The notes under the pieces are model-generated. The model did no database searches and was not told the origin of the DNA. It was given only the letters and a program-made list of their open reading frames with translations. Both the position numbers and the translations under genes were made by a program. Below are positions 1-6,056 of a DNA stretch of 17,381 nucleotides, one piece after another (the stretch's first letter is position 1; each line of letters begins with the position of its first letter). Source of the stretch: Candidatus Roizmanbacteria bacterium CG_4_9_14_0_2_um_filter_39_13 (lineage in GTDB: Bacteria > Patescibacteriota > Microgenomatia > UBA1406 > GWC2-37-13). The DNA lies in assembly GCA_002788865.1 (NCBI GenBank), contig PFSC01000021.1, forward strand, positions 750-18,130, read 5' to 3'.

Positions 1-262
1 TAAAAAACACAAAACCGTATAAAGTCATTAGGAATAACCCTAAGCGGTTTTTGCGAAACAGCAAAAATAGTATAGGTAAGGAAGGCCACGATATTAGATG
101 AGAAACCCAGTAAAAAATTTCTGGCGTTGTATTAAACAAATTTGCGCCGTAAACCATAAATGAATCTGAATATTGAAAATTATTAATAATTTCCTCAACA
201 CCGTGAGCGTAGATAAGTATCAGTGATAAAAGAAAAAGATGTTTAAGTTTGTTGGATAGCAT
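1..262 (-). CDS. HXXEE-type membrane protein, partial (runs off left edge)
   Basis: An ATG at 262 opens a frame without a stop through base 1, giving the first 87 residues of a protein cut by the window edge. Residues 20-24 read HGVEE, which fits the HXXEE motif that names a family of small bacterial membrane proteins of unknown function. The visible part is hydrophobic, with likely membrane segments around residues 8-19, 50-70 and 76-87. It starts 4 bases after the stop of the ceramidase-like gene, so the two are probably co-transcribed and translationally linked. The family call rests on one short motif plus hydrophobicity. The biochemical role is unknown. Confidence 0.55.
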   Translation of the reverse strand, partial: MLSNKLKHLFLLSLILIYAHGVEEIINNFQYSDSFMVYGANLFNTTPEIFYWVSHLISWPSLPILFLLFRKNRLGLFLMTLYGFVFF

Positions 263-266
263 GTTT

Positions 267-944
267 TTATTGTTCTCTTTTTAAAGAAAGTGTTTTCAAA
301 TCCATCAAAATGAAAACCCGTATCAGTAAATAAAACACCAGTGCGTTTAATGTATGCCAAATAAAGTGGGTACCTGCCGAAAAGACTGCACAAACTGTAT
401 GATCAATAGTTCTAAAAAAGAAGGCCATTGCGAACAGAGCAATGATAGTTACCAGGTGAGAAGTTAGGATTTTATATTTCTTCACCAAACCATAAGACAG
501 GAACACCCCAAAAACAAATACGATCAGATAAGGGACAAAACCATTAAGCGAAGGAAGTATATGGAATATAAACGGAGTTTCTACCAGAATAAATGCAAGG
601 AGTATTTTCCACACCAACCCTCTTTTGTTCAAAAGTTTGTCGAGAAGAAAAAAAAGTGATACAAGCACAAACGCGGAGAGCGGCAAAGTATCTGCAAAAT
701 TTGTAAGAAGGCTTGGCATGCCATGCCAGAGCATGCTACCAATTCCGGTAACCGCGAGAATAAATGGCAATATTTTTATGGTTTTGTTATTGACATGATT
801 AGTCCTGATAAGTCTAAATGCAAAATAAGCTGAAATAAGTAGTGTAATATTTGAAATTGTATTTATTGGTTGAGTATAAAATAGACCTACACCGCTTTCA
901 CAATAAGTAGACATTCCCTTCTCTAAGGCTTCTAAAGTGTTCAT
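267..944 (-). CDS. ceramidase-like integral membrane hydrolase (CREST superfamily)
   Basis: This 225-residue polytopic membrane protein has about seven hydrophobic segments. It carries the CREST metal-hydrolase signature of alkaline ceramidases: an S-x3-H pair (S70, H74), a lone Asp between helices (D85, in FADTLPLS) and a C-terminal H-x3-H pair (H193, H197). The N-terminal E16 and the QPINTISN stretch are also typical of the ceramidase family. Members use a zinc site in the membrane to cleave amide bonds of lipids; the substrate here cannot be told from sequence. A TATAAT at 952-957 sits 7 bases upstream of the ATG, predicting a leaderless message. The HXXEE-type gene follows directly. The family call is fairly secure; ceramide as the substrate is not. 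Confidence 0.8.
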   Translation of the reverse strand: MNTLEALEKGMSTYCESGVGLFYTQPINTISNITLLISAYFAFRLIRTNHVNNKTIKILPFILAVTGIGSMLWHGMPSLLTNFADTLPLSAFVLVSLFFLLDKLLNKRGLVWKILLAFILVETPFIFHILPSLNGFVPYLIVFVFGVFLSYGLVKKYKILTSHLVTIIALFAMAFFFRTIDHTVCAVFSAGTHFIWHTLNALVFYLLIRVFILMDLKTLSLKREQ

Positions 945-951
945 ATTATGA

Positions 952-957
952 ATTATA
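952..957 (-). promoter_or_regulatory. -10 element of the ceramidase-like gene
   Basis: Perfect TATAAT on the minus strand, ending 7 bases before the ATG at 944. Transcription would begin at or next to the start codon. No Shine-Dalgarno sequence is visible. Confidence 0.55.
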
Positions 958-1000
958 CATTTTCTGCTTGCTATTCCAAAGCATTTTCTATAGTAATAAC

Positions 1001-1083
1001 GGACTCAACAGGAAATGTCTTTTTTAATGGCGCAATCGGACAACAGAAAGCGATTTCTTGTTGAGTCCACTGGTTGCGCCATT
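1001..1083. repeat. two interlocked inverted repeats (A-B-A'-B')
   Basis: Arm A (1001-1016, GGACTCAACAGGAAAT) pairs with A' (1053-1068) over 16 bp with one G-T type mismatch. Arm B (1026-1035, AATGGCGCAA) pairs perfectly with B' (1074-1083). The arms alternate, so the two stems cannot be simple nested hairpins: as RNA they would form a pseudoknot or exclude one another. No open frame explains the segment. It lies just left of the recombinase locus and may be its outer boundary. Confidence 0.6.
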
Positions 1084-1234
1084 TAAGTTAATAAAAGTTC
1101 TTTAAAATTTTTGCGTTTTTTCTTTTGATCCTGATTTCATCGGGATTGTTCGAGCCGACAGTTTCGGAGGCGCGGCGGGTGGGGGCGCCGCGCTGGAGCT
1201 AATCAAATGAAGTTCGACATTTTCGATAAACGGG

Positions 1235-1339
1235 CAGCCAGTAAGAAGTGGAAAGAGGTCGGGAGGTAGCGCTTTCCGCGCCCGCCTCCGCGGAAAGCGC
1301 GTCAAATCCGCCTTTTTTGAAACTTGCGGACAGCCGCCG
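1235..1339 (+). repeat. 105-bp inverted repeat, left copy
   Basis: This is the reverse complement of 2842-2946 with a single mismatch (base 1261, G here; T would be needed to match the other copy is not the case for any other position). It contains a perfect hairpin, 1269-1280 against 1289-1300, with an 8-base loop. On the minus strand it encodes the same residues as the recombinase C-terminus and continues in frame into a different tail that ends at a TAG at 1199-1201. It is non-coding in its present position. Confidence 0.9.
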
Positions 1340-1369
1340 TAAAAGAAGGAAGAAAAAAACGCAAAAATT

Positions 1370-1390
1370 GGGCTTCTTGAAAAGAAGCCC
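1370..1390. other. perfect 9-bp hairpin
   Basis: GGGCTTCTT (1370-1378), loop GAA, AAGAAGCCC (1382-1390). It resembles a terminator stem but no T-run follows on the plus strand; on the minus strand the stem is followed by an AT-rich stretch beginning AATTTTTGCG. It could insulate the recombinase from transcription or be a recombination structure. Confidence 0.5.
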
Positions 1391-1440
1391 CGCTCACCAT
1401 CGTTCGCTTAAAGAACTTTTAAAGGTAAGATAAAAATAAC

Positions 1441-2955
1441 ATAACCATAATTAAATACATTGCATACTGCAGAAAATCCACAGACGAACCAGATAGACAA
1501 ATTTTGTCTATTGAGGCTCAAGTTGCAGAGCTTGAAGAGCACGCCGCAAAAGAAGGATTAAAGATTGTTTCTTTCATTACCAAGAGTAAGACCGCCAAGG
1601 AACCAGGGCGGGAAAAATTTGCGGAAGTCCTAAAAGAAATTGAGGACGGAAAAGCTGATGGAATTTTGTCGTGGCACCCAGACCGCTTGGCTCGCAATTC
1701 TGTTGACGGCGGAAAGATTATCTATTTACTGGATACAGGAAAATTGCTTGATCTAAAATTTTCGTCTTTTTGGTTTGAAAATACCCCACAAGGGAAATTC
1801 ATGCTTAATATTGCTTTTGGCCAGAGCAAGTATTATGTGGATAATCTTTCCGAAAATGTAAAAAGAGGAAACAGACAAAAACTCCGCCGCGGTGAGTGGC
1901 CGAACCAAGCGCAGTTTGGTTACTTAAACGTCAACAAGAGAATAGAGGTTGACGAGAAACGAGCCAAGTATGTGCAAAAAGCTTTTCAGCTTTTTGCTAC
2001 CGGCGGCTACGGATACGCTAACGTCCGTAAATTTTTCAACCAGAATAAAATTTTCAACAAATCCGGTCATGAACTTCATCTTGATAAAGTTAAGAGAATT
2101 TTGACCGACCCCTTTTACTACGGAGTAATGAGATTTTGCGGCGAACTCTATGAAGGAAAACATCCGCCTTTAATTAGCAAGAAACTTTTTGATAAGTGTC
2201 AGGAAGTAGTCAAACTTAAAAGTCGCAAGGTTAAAAATAACAAACATCTTTTTGAATTTTTAGGTTTGGTCAAGTGCGGCGAATGCGGCAGCGCAATCAC
2301 CGCCGAAAAGCACACCAAGTATTACAGGCGGACAAATAGAAAAGTCGAGTATATCTACTATCGCTGCTCCAAGAAAATGGGTAATTGCTCGCAAAAATAT
2401 ATTGATAAGGATGGAATAGAAAAACAACTAAAGGAACTTGTTTTGCGAGCTTCTTTGCCGCCGCACGCCGCCAAAAAGTTTCTTGAATGGGCGGGTAAAG
2501 ACGCAAATGAGGAAAAAGAGAAATCAATAGGTATTGTTTCAACCTATCAATTTCAACTCAAAGAAACAGAAGAAAAGACAGACCGTTTGCTTGAGGGCTA
2601 CTTAGATAAGGTTATTTCTCCCGAAGATTATCAAAAGAAAAAGAATGAATTGGTCGAAACAAAATCGCTTCTCAACTCCAAAATCAAGGAAATTTCTCAA
2701 AACGGTGTTGAGTGGCTCGAACCTTTCCAAGAATTCGTAAATAGTGCGCTATCAGCGCACAAAATCGCGCGCGCAAAAAATAGTTGCCATGATTTATCAA
2801 TCATGGCAAAAACTGTCGGCTCGAACTTCTTTTTAAAGAATCGGCGGCTGTCCGCAAGTTTCAAAAAAGGCGGATTTGACGCGCTTTCCGCGGAGGCGGG
2901 CGCGGAAAGCGCTACCTCCCGATCTCTTTCCACTTCTTACTGGCTGGGGAGCTAG
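1441..2955 (+). CDS. large serine recombinase (resolvase/invertase fold, zinc ribbon); no standard start codon
   Basis: The product is a site-specific DNA recombinase. The open frame begins after a stop at 1426-1428. Reading from an ATA at 1441, it gives the canonical N-terminus with Y-C-R-K-S-T-D, where Ser13 is the expected nucleophile and Arg11 its partner. DRLAR lies at about 81-85, followed by the Recombinase domain (about 160-260), a zinc ribbon (Cys 279, 282, 309, 316) and a coiled coil (about 360-420). Length is 504 residues, usual for the family. No ATG, GTG or TTG precedes the serine; the first usable start, TTG at 1504, would delete it. So either ATA/ATT initiates, or the gene has lost its start. 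The last 35 codons lie in the 105-bp inverted repeat and the stop lies inside tRNA-Gln, antisense. I infer a recently displaced 3' end. Confidence 0.8.
   Translation: MTIIKYIAYCRKSTDEPDRQILSIEAQVAELEEHAAKEGLKIVSFITKSKTAKEPGREKFAEVLKEIEDGKADGILSWHPDRLARNSVDGGKIIYLLDTGKLLDLKFSSFWFENTPQGKFMLNIAFGQSKYYVDNLSENVKRGNRQKLRRGEWPNQAQFGYLNVNKRIEVDEKRAKYVQKAFQLFATGGYGYANVRKFFNQNKIFNKSGHELHLDKVKRILTDPFYYGVMRFCGELYEGKHPPLISKKLFDKCQEVVKLKSRKVKNNKHLFEFLGLVKCGECGSAITAEKHTKYYRRTNRKVEYIYYRCSKKMGNCSQKYIDKDGIEKQLKELVLRASLPPHAAKKFLEWAGKDANEEKEKSIGIVSTYQFQLKETEEKTDRLLEGYLDKVISPEDYQKKKNELVETKSLLNSKIKEISQNGVEWLEPFQEFVNSALSAHKIARAKNSCHDLSIMAKTVGSNFFLKNRRLSASFKKGGFDALSAEAGAESATSRSLSTSYWLGS
2744..2809. repeat. two perfect hairpins inside the recombinase 3' end
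   Basis: GTGCGCT (2744-2750) pairs with AGCGCAC (2754-2760) over a 3-base loop. TTGCCATGATT (2784-2794) pairs with 2799-2809 over a 4-base loop. Both lie in the coding frame, just before the terminal inverted repeat. The hairpin at 2881-2912 is a third. I noticed no comparable stems earlier in the gene. Confidence 0.55.
2842..2946 (-). repeat. 105-bp inverted repeat, right copy
   Basis: Reverse complement of 1235-1339 with one mismatch. It encodes the recombinase C-terminus on the plus strand and includes a perfect 12-bp stem (2881-2892 against 2901-2912). Its last six bases (2941-2946) are also the last six bases of tRNA-Gln, including the encoded CCA. Confidence 0.9.
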
Positions 2956-3015
2956 GGCTCGAACCTAGAGTCTTCTGCTCCAAAGGCAGACGTGTTGCCA
3001 TTACACCACTCCCCA
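2941..3015 (-). tRNA. tRNA-Gln (anticodon TTG, UUG in RNA)
   Basis: The 75-base cloverleaf has a 7-bp acceptor (TGGGGAG with CTCCCCA), anticodon stem TCTGC/GCAGA and loop CTTTGGA, which places TTG at 34-36. It has a T-loop TTCGAGC, discriminator G and an encoded CCA. The weak U1-A72 pair and G73 are glutamine features. Its 3' end is overlapped antisense by the recombinase (2941-2955) and its 5' end in sense by the HTH gene (3001-3015). Confidence 0.93.
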
Positions 3016-3684
3016 TGCTTCTATTATACCTTGAACCCACCCAAGAATTTTCCTATTCAAATTTGTACTTTTCGGTACGGTGACTCTCATAAGTCCATGA
3101 TATGACTCTCCAGCATTCTTTCTATTAGAAGAGATACTATGTTTCTTAAGTCTCGTTGCTATATATGTGCTTTGATCCACCTTCAACTTATCCCTCCAAT
3201 AATCAATGGCTTTTTTTATATCAGCACTTTCATGAATGTATAATTCAAGTTTGACTTTTTGTAAAGATACGTTGCATATTGTATCAAGCCACAGCAAAAA
3301 AATCTTGATCATCGGTGCGTCAGAATTTGAAAAAGCTACTTTTTGAGATACGTTTGTTTCTTTTTGCTTCGCCCCTTCTGCCCAGTATAAGGATATACCT
3401 ATAAGAAGTAGTTCTCGCAAATTCATTTTTCCAATATCTTGTTTAGTTTTATTTACGATCGCCTTCGTGTTTTGAATTCTCTTTTGCTTTCTTAATTGAG
3501 CTCCCTTATTTGCAAACTGTAATCGTTTTTGAACTAATCGTTCCTTTTGTTGACTTGTCAATGGAATATCTCTCAACCAGAGCGACAATGAAGCCTTCGA
3601 TACATGAACAAGCTCTCCAATTTCACTGTACGGCATTCCATCCTTTCTTAACTGGATTGCTTTATATTTAAGTTTACTTTTCAT
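3001..3684 (-). CDS. HTH protein with LAGLIDADG-like 'YWAEG' domain
   Basis: This protein of about 227 residues has an N-terminal helix-turn-helix (about residues 7-37, with SEIGELVHVSKASLSLWL) and a basic linker. A C-terminal domain begins LIGISLYWAEGAK and continues with a FSNSDAPMIK-like motif. This arrangement is known from uncharacterised bacterial proteins and recalls the signature helix of LAGLIDADG endonucleases. DNA binding is likely; nuclease activity is unproven. The ATG at 3684 is preferred; a TTG at 3693 would add three residues and has a TAATAT at 3700-3705 six bases upstream. The stop lies 15 bases inside tRNA-Gln, on the same strand, so the tRNA gene supplies the last codons. 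The 3' end also contains the tRNA -10 box. Confidence 0.6.
   Translation of the reverse strand: MKSKLKYKAIQLRKDGMPYSEIGELVHVSKASLSLWLRDIPLTSQQKERLVQKRLQFANKGAQLRKQKRIQNTKAIVNKTKQDIGKMNLRELLLIGISLYWAEGAKQKETNVSQKVAFSNSDAPMIKIFLLWLDTICNVSLQKVKLELYIHESADIKKAIDYWRDKLKVDQSTYIATRLKKHSISSNRKNAGESYHGLMRVTVPKSTNLNRKILGWVQGIIEAWGVV
3023..3028 (-). promoter_or_regulatory. -10 element of tRNA-Gln
   Basis: Perfect TATAAT on the minus strand, 7 bases before the tRNA 5' end at 3015 and inside the 3' end of the HTH gene. No clear -35 is visible at normal spacing. Confidence 0.55.
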
Positions 3685-3749
3685 ATCTAACAAAGATTAA
3701 TATTATTTTATAATATACATCTATATTCACTATATCACAAAGCTTTATA

Positions 3750-3758
3750 TGCTAAAAT
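3750..3758 (+). promoter_or_regulatory. extended -10 of era
   Basis: TGCTAAAAT (TGn plus TAAAAT) ends six bases before the era ATG at 3765. The mRNA is predicted to be leaderless. Confidence 0.55.
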
Positions 3759-3764
3759 ACACAT

Positions 3765-4631
3765 ATGAAAGAAGGCATTGTGCTCTTACTTGGTCGTCCA
3801 AATGTCGGAAAATCCACATTTGTAAACAATGTTATCGGCCAAAAAGTAGCGATCACCTCACCAAAACCGCAGACGACCCGCTTCCCTATTCAAGGACTCT
3901 ATTCTGACGAACGAGGAAGAATCATTTTCACTGACACCCCGGGAATCTTTGATAAAACGAAGGATTCACTTGCTCAAAAAATCAATCGTACAACGCTTGA
4001 ATCAGTAAACAAAGAATTCGATGCAGTACTCTATTTTATAGATCCCACGCGAAAACGAGACTTTGAAGAAGCACGCGTCTTGGGAATTGCACGCAAAATC
4101 AAAGCTCCGGTGATTCTTGTGGTGAATAAAAATGATAAAAAACAAACATACCTTCCCCAATACATGTTTCTTGAGGATGAATTTGAAGAAACATTTCATA
4201 TATCTGCACTAAAAAGTCATGGATTTGAAGATTTACTCGATCGACTTTTTGAAATTCTCTCTGAAGAAAAAGAAGTGTCAATGGTTGATCCGGATCATGT
4301 ATATCCTTTGCTGAATATGGATAGTAAGACATTTATTGCCGAACTTATCCGTGAAAAAGTGTTTATCATGATGGGAGAAGAGATCCCCTATTCGACAACG
4401 GTAGTCGTAGATAAAATTGCTGAAAGAAAAAATAACCTCACGTACATTAAAGCTCGAATTCTTACGACAAATGATCGTCATAAAAAAATGCTCATCGGCG
4501 TAGCAGGTCGCAAGATCAAGGAGCTCGGAAGCTATGCACGAAAAGAAATCGCTCTTGCGATCAATAAAAAAGTCTTTCTGGACGTGACCGTTGAAGTAGA
4601 TCCACACTGGCAGGAAGTTCTATACTCCTAA
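3765..4631 (+). CDS. era: GTPase Era, 30S ribosome assembly factor
   Basis: Era binds GTP and the 3' end of 16S rRNA during small-subunit maturation. The 288-residue length is normal for the family. The G domain shows G1 GRPNVGKS (10-17), the QTTR switch region (36-39), G3 DTPG (57-60), G4 NKND (121-124) and G5 SAL (147-149). A C-terminal KH domain follows, with the conserved GRKIKELGSYARKEI stretch. It is divergent from the HTH gene across an 80-base region. There is no Shine-Dalgarno site; an extended -10 lies six bases upstream. Confidence 0.96.
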   Translation: MKEGIVLLLGRPNVGKSTFVNNVIGQKVAITSPKPQTTRFPIQGLYSDERGRIIFTDTPGIFDKTKDSLAQKINRTTLESVNKEFDAVLYFIDPTRKRDFEEARVLGIARKIKAPVILVVNKNDKKQTYLPQYMFLEDEFEETFHISALKSHGFEDLLDRLFEILSEEKEVSMVDPDHVYPLLNMDSKTFIAELIREKVFIMMGEEIPYSTTVVVDKIAERKNNLTYIKARILTTNDRHKKMLIGVAGRKIKELGSYARKEIALAINKKVFLDVTVEVDPHWQEVLYS

Positions 4632-4643
4632 ACTCTTCTTTTT

Positions 4644-4652
4644 TGCTATAAT
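4644..4652 (+). promoter_or_regulatory. extended -10 promoter after era
   Basis: TGCTATAAT, a perfect extended -10, lies 12 bases after the era stop. Transcription would start near 4659, just before the hairpins at 4665-4720, with no start codon nearby. Confidence 0.5.
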
Positions 4653-4658
4653 ATGCTT

Positions 4659-4745
4659 TGCTTGGTCCGACGTCCCGACTACTCTTATCGGGAGATCGGA
4701 CTCCGACCTTGCGTCGGAGTGGCCGTAGCTTGAGATCTAGTTCCG
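4659..4745 (+). ncRNA. possible structured small RNA or leader
   Basis: It follows an extended -10 box directly. Hairpin 1 has two stacked 6-bp stems (4665-4670 with 4696-4701, and 4673-4678 with 4688-4693) and a 9-base loop. Hairpin 2 is a perfect 8-bp stem (4700-4707 with 4713-4720). The two stems share bases 4700-4701 and the TCCGAC/GTCGGA modules recur, so alternative pairings are possible. There is no coding potential. I do not recognise the family; it could equally be a repeated intergenic palindrome. The 3' end is a guess. Confidence 0.35.
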
Positions 4746-4759
4746 ATCATGAGATACGA

Positions 4760-4765
4760 TATAAT
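4760..4765 (+). promoter_or_regulatory. -10 element of the small GIY-YIG gene
   Basis: Perfect TATAAT ending six bases before the ATG at 4772; leaderless start predicted. The transcript would run on into tRNA-His. Confidence 0.5.
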
Positions 4766-4771
4766 AAATGA

Positions 4772-5032
4772 ATGTGTTATGTATATATACTACAAAGTAT
4801 AAAGACTGGTAGCTATTATATAGGGAGCACTATTAATACAGAAAATAGATTAGAGAAGCATAACAAAGGTTATGTGGCATCGACTAAGAATGGAAGACCA
4901 TGGGATTTGAAAATAAGTCAAAAGTACCAGTCGATAACACAAGCCAAGAACATCGAATACAGATTAAAAAGGCTTAAACGAAGAGATTATATTGAAAAAA
5001 TGATAAAAGATGGATATATTAGGATGATCTAA
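4772..5032 (+). CDS. stand-alone GIY-YIG nuclease-domain protein (UPF0213/YhbQ-like)
   Basis: This is an 86-residue single-domain protein. VYIL near the N-terminus and YYIGST at 15-20 form the GIY-YIG signature. It is followed by a conserved Arg and H30-N31, and ends with a helix carrying Glu62, the usual metal-binding position. Such proteins are small DNA nucleases or repair factors of mostly unknown role and are frequent in CPR genomes. The stop is 2-3 bases before tRNA-His, so mRNA and tRNA are probably one transcript separated by tRNA 5' processing. A 12-base piece of the tRNA-His 5' end also occurs upstream at 4719-4730, raising the idea that this gene was inserted at the tRNA. Confidence 0.85.
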   Translation: MCYVYILQSIKTGSYYIGSTINTENRLEKHNKGYVASTKNGRPWDLKISQKYQSITQAKNIEYRLKRLKRRDYIEKMIKDGYIRMI

Positions 5033-5034
5033 TT

Positions 5035-5111
5035 GGTGGCCGTAGCTCAGTTGGTAGAGCACCTGCTTGTGGAGCAGGCTGTCGCGGGTTCGAATCCCGT
5101 CGGTCACCCCA
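5035..5111 (+). tRNA. tRNA-His (anticodon GTG, GUG in RNA)
   Basis: The acceptor GTGGCCG pairs with CGGTCAC. The anticodon stem CCTGC/GCAGG holds loop TTGTGGA, giving GTG at 34-36. T-loop is TTCGAAT. An extra G at 5035 faces C73 at 5108, the histidine identity pair, and CCA is encoded (5109-5111). Confidence 0.95.
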
Positions 5112-5138
5112 AATTAAGGTCAACTTTTTTATTTATAG

Positions 5139-6056
5139 CTACACTTTCATTTTTGAACGATTCCTGCGTCGAATAAAAAAAATTATGACAAGCACGGGGA
5201 TCCAAACGACCGCGTACACAAGGAGCCATATTACAAGATTTGCAATTGCTCGAACGGTAAGTTGTAATGATCTAACCGCTTCTTTCAAAATAACTTGTGG
5301 TCTCCATGACTCACTAGGACTATAGGGAAGAGAAAGCTCATCTGTCGAAAGATAGATACTCAGTTTCACCGTTTTGCTCGTGTTCAATATATATGTTTCT
5401 TGACCCTGCAATGAATCTATTTGCGACTGTATGGATATAAGCTCACGTTGTACCTCAAGAATATCTTGTACGGCTGTTGCTTTATCAAGAATCTCCTCAA
5501 ACTTCAGTTTGGTTTTTTGTAGTGTCGCCATCCTCGCTTTCACATCGGTAAACTGATCGGTGATATCCTGTCCTTCAAGATTCTCCGTGATCACTTTCAC
5601 AGCCAAACCCCGAAACGCCTCAAGAGCAGTCTCGAGTTTTTCAACCGGAACACGTACTTCAACATGAGCGGTGCCGCCTTCGGCTGGATTATTTAGGGAA
5701 CTGTTGACCATAAAACCACCCAGTGATTGTGTATTTGCTATGATTGCTTTGGCAGACGTTTCAACATTATCAACAACCAATGAAAGGTATGAATTTTGCA
5801 CTACCATTCTATCCGTTTGAGTGAGACTTACAGACTCGTTCATCATTACCTTTGGGGAAATTCCAAAAGTATCACCCACCATATTTCCAACAGTTCGTCC
5901 CGAAGCCGGCATGCCCGCAAAGTCCGAATCATACATCATGTTTCTCGAGGAATAGCTATTGAATATAGATGAATCTCGAAGAAGAAACACTGCTATGATG
6001 ACAAGTAAAACTGATACAAACTTATGTTGTTTGATCCAAAAAATGATTGATTTCAT
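5139..6056 (-). CDS. DUF4349 membrane-anchored protein
   Basis: This 305-residue protein has an N-terminal hydrophobic segment (about 13-26, signal anchor). A low-complexity linker reaches to about 75, and an extracytoplasmic DUF4349 domain spans about 80-240. A heptad-rich stretch in the middle (about 170-215) probably forms a coiled coil. A long C-terminal membrane segment (about 266-293) is followed by a basic tail. The GGFMVNSS and VRVPVEKLETAL motifs are typical of DUF4349. The function is unknown; members are lipoprotein-like or membrane proteins of the cell surface. It is convergent with tRNA-His, and divergent from msrB across a 165-base region. Confidence 0.8.
   Translation of the reverse strand: MKSIIFWIKQHKFVSVLLVIIAVFLLRDSSIFNSYSSRNMMYDSDFAGMPASGRTVGNMVGDTFGISPKVMMNESVSLTQTDRMVVQNSYLSLVVDNVETSAKAIIANTQSLGGFMVNSSLNNPAEGGTAHVEVRVPVEKLETALEAFRGLAVKVITENLEGQDITDQFTDVKARMATLQKTKLKFEEILDKATAVQDILEVQRELISIQSQIDSLQGQETYILNTSKTVKLSIYLSTDELSLPYSPSESWRPQVILKEAVRSLQLTVRAIANLVIWLLVYAVVWIPVLVIIFFIRRRNRSKMKV

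Larger units (their letters stand above)
1092..1421. repeat. inverted arms with split right copy
   Basis: The left arm 1092-1121 is a 30-base run. Its reverse complement recurs on the right in two pieces, 1354-1369 (16 bases) and 1408-1421 (14 bases), separated by a 38-base insertion (1370-1407). The insertion begins with a hairpin. Between the arms lie further hairpins at 1128-1146 (8-bp stem with one wobble) and 1170-1193 (8-bp GC stem, 8-base loop), and the left copy of the 105-bp repeat. Together these explain most of the 945-1440 stretch, where I see no convincing gene. Confidence 0.6.
1092..2946. mobile_element. serine-recombinase element with inverted repeats abutting tRNA-Gln
   Basis: This unit contains a large serine recombinase and a palindrome-rich left flank of about 350 bp without a credible gene. 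Two copies of a 105-bp inverted repeat (1235-1339 and 2842-2946) bracket the recombinase. The right copy ends within the last bases of tRNA-Gln, whose 3' end is a common integration target. The left flank also holds an outer arm pair (1092-1121 against 1354-1421) and several hairpins. No direct-repeat att pair was found, so the true element limits are uncertain; the given ends are the limits of the repeats, not proven junctions. It could be a degraded integrated element or an invertible cassette. Confidence 0.5.

Noticed and set aside
1102..1305. Open frame on the minus strand (67 codons) in the recombinase left flank
   Set aside because: It crosses three palindromes and the inverted repeat, has low-complexity Ala/Pro content from GC-rich stems, and resembles no family.
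1248..1433. Open frame on the plus strand (61 codons), with a near-identical start in 2697-2933 on the minus strand
   Set aside because: The shared residues come only from the 105-bp inverted repeat; the second lies antisense to the recombinase.
5112..5138. Terminator after tRNA-His / DUF4349
   Set aside because: There is a short T-rich run but no stable stem before it.
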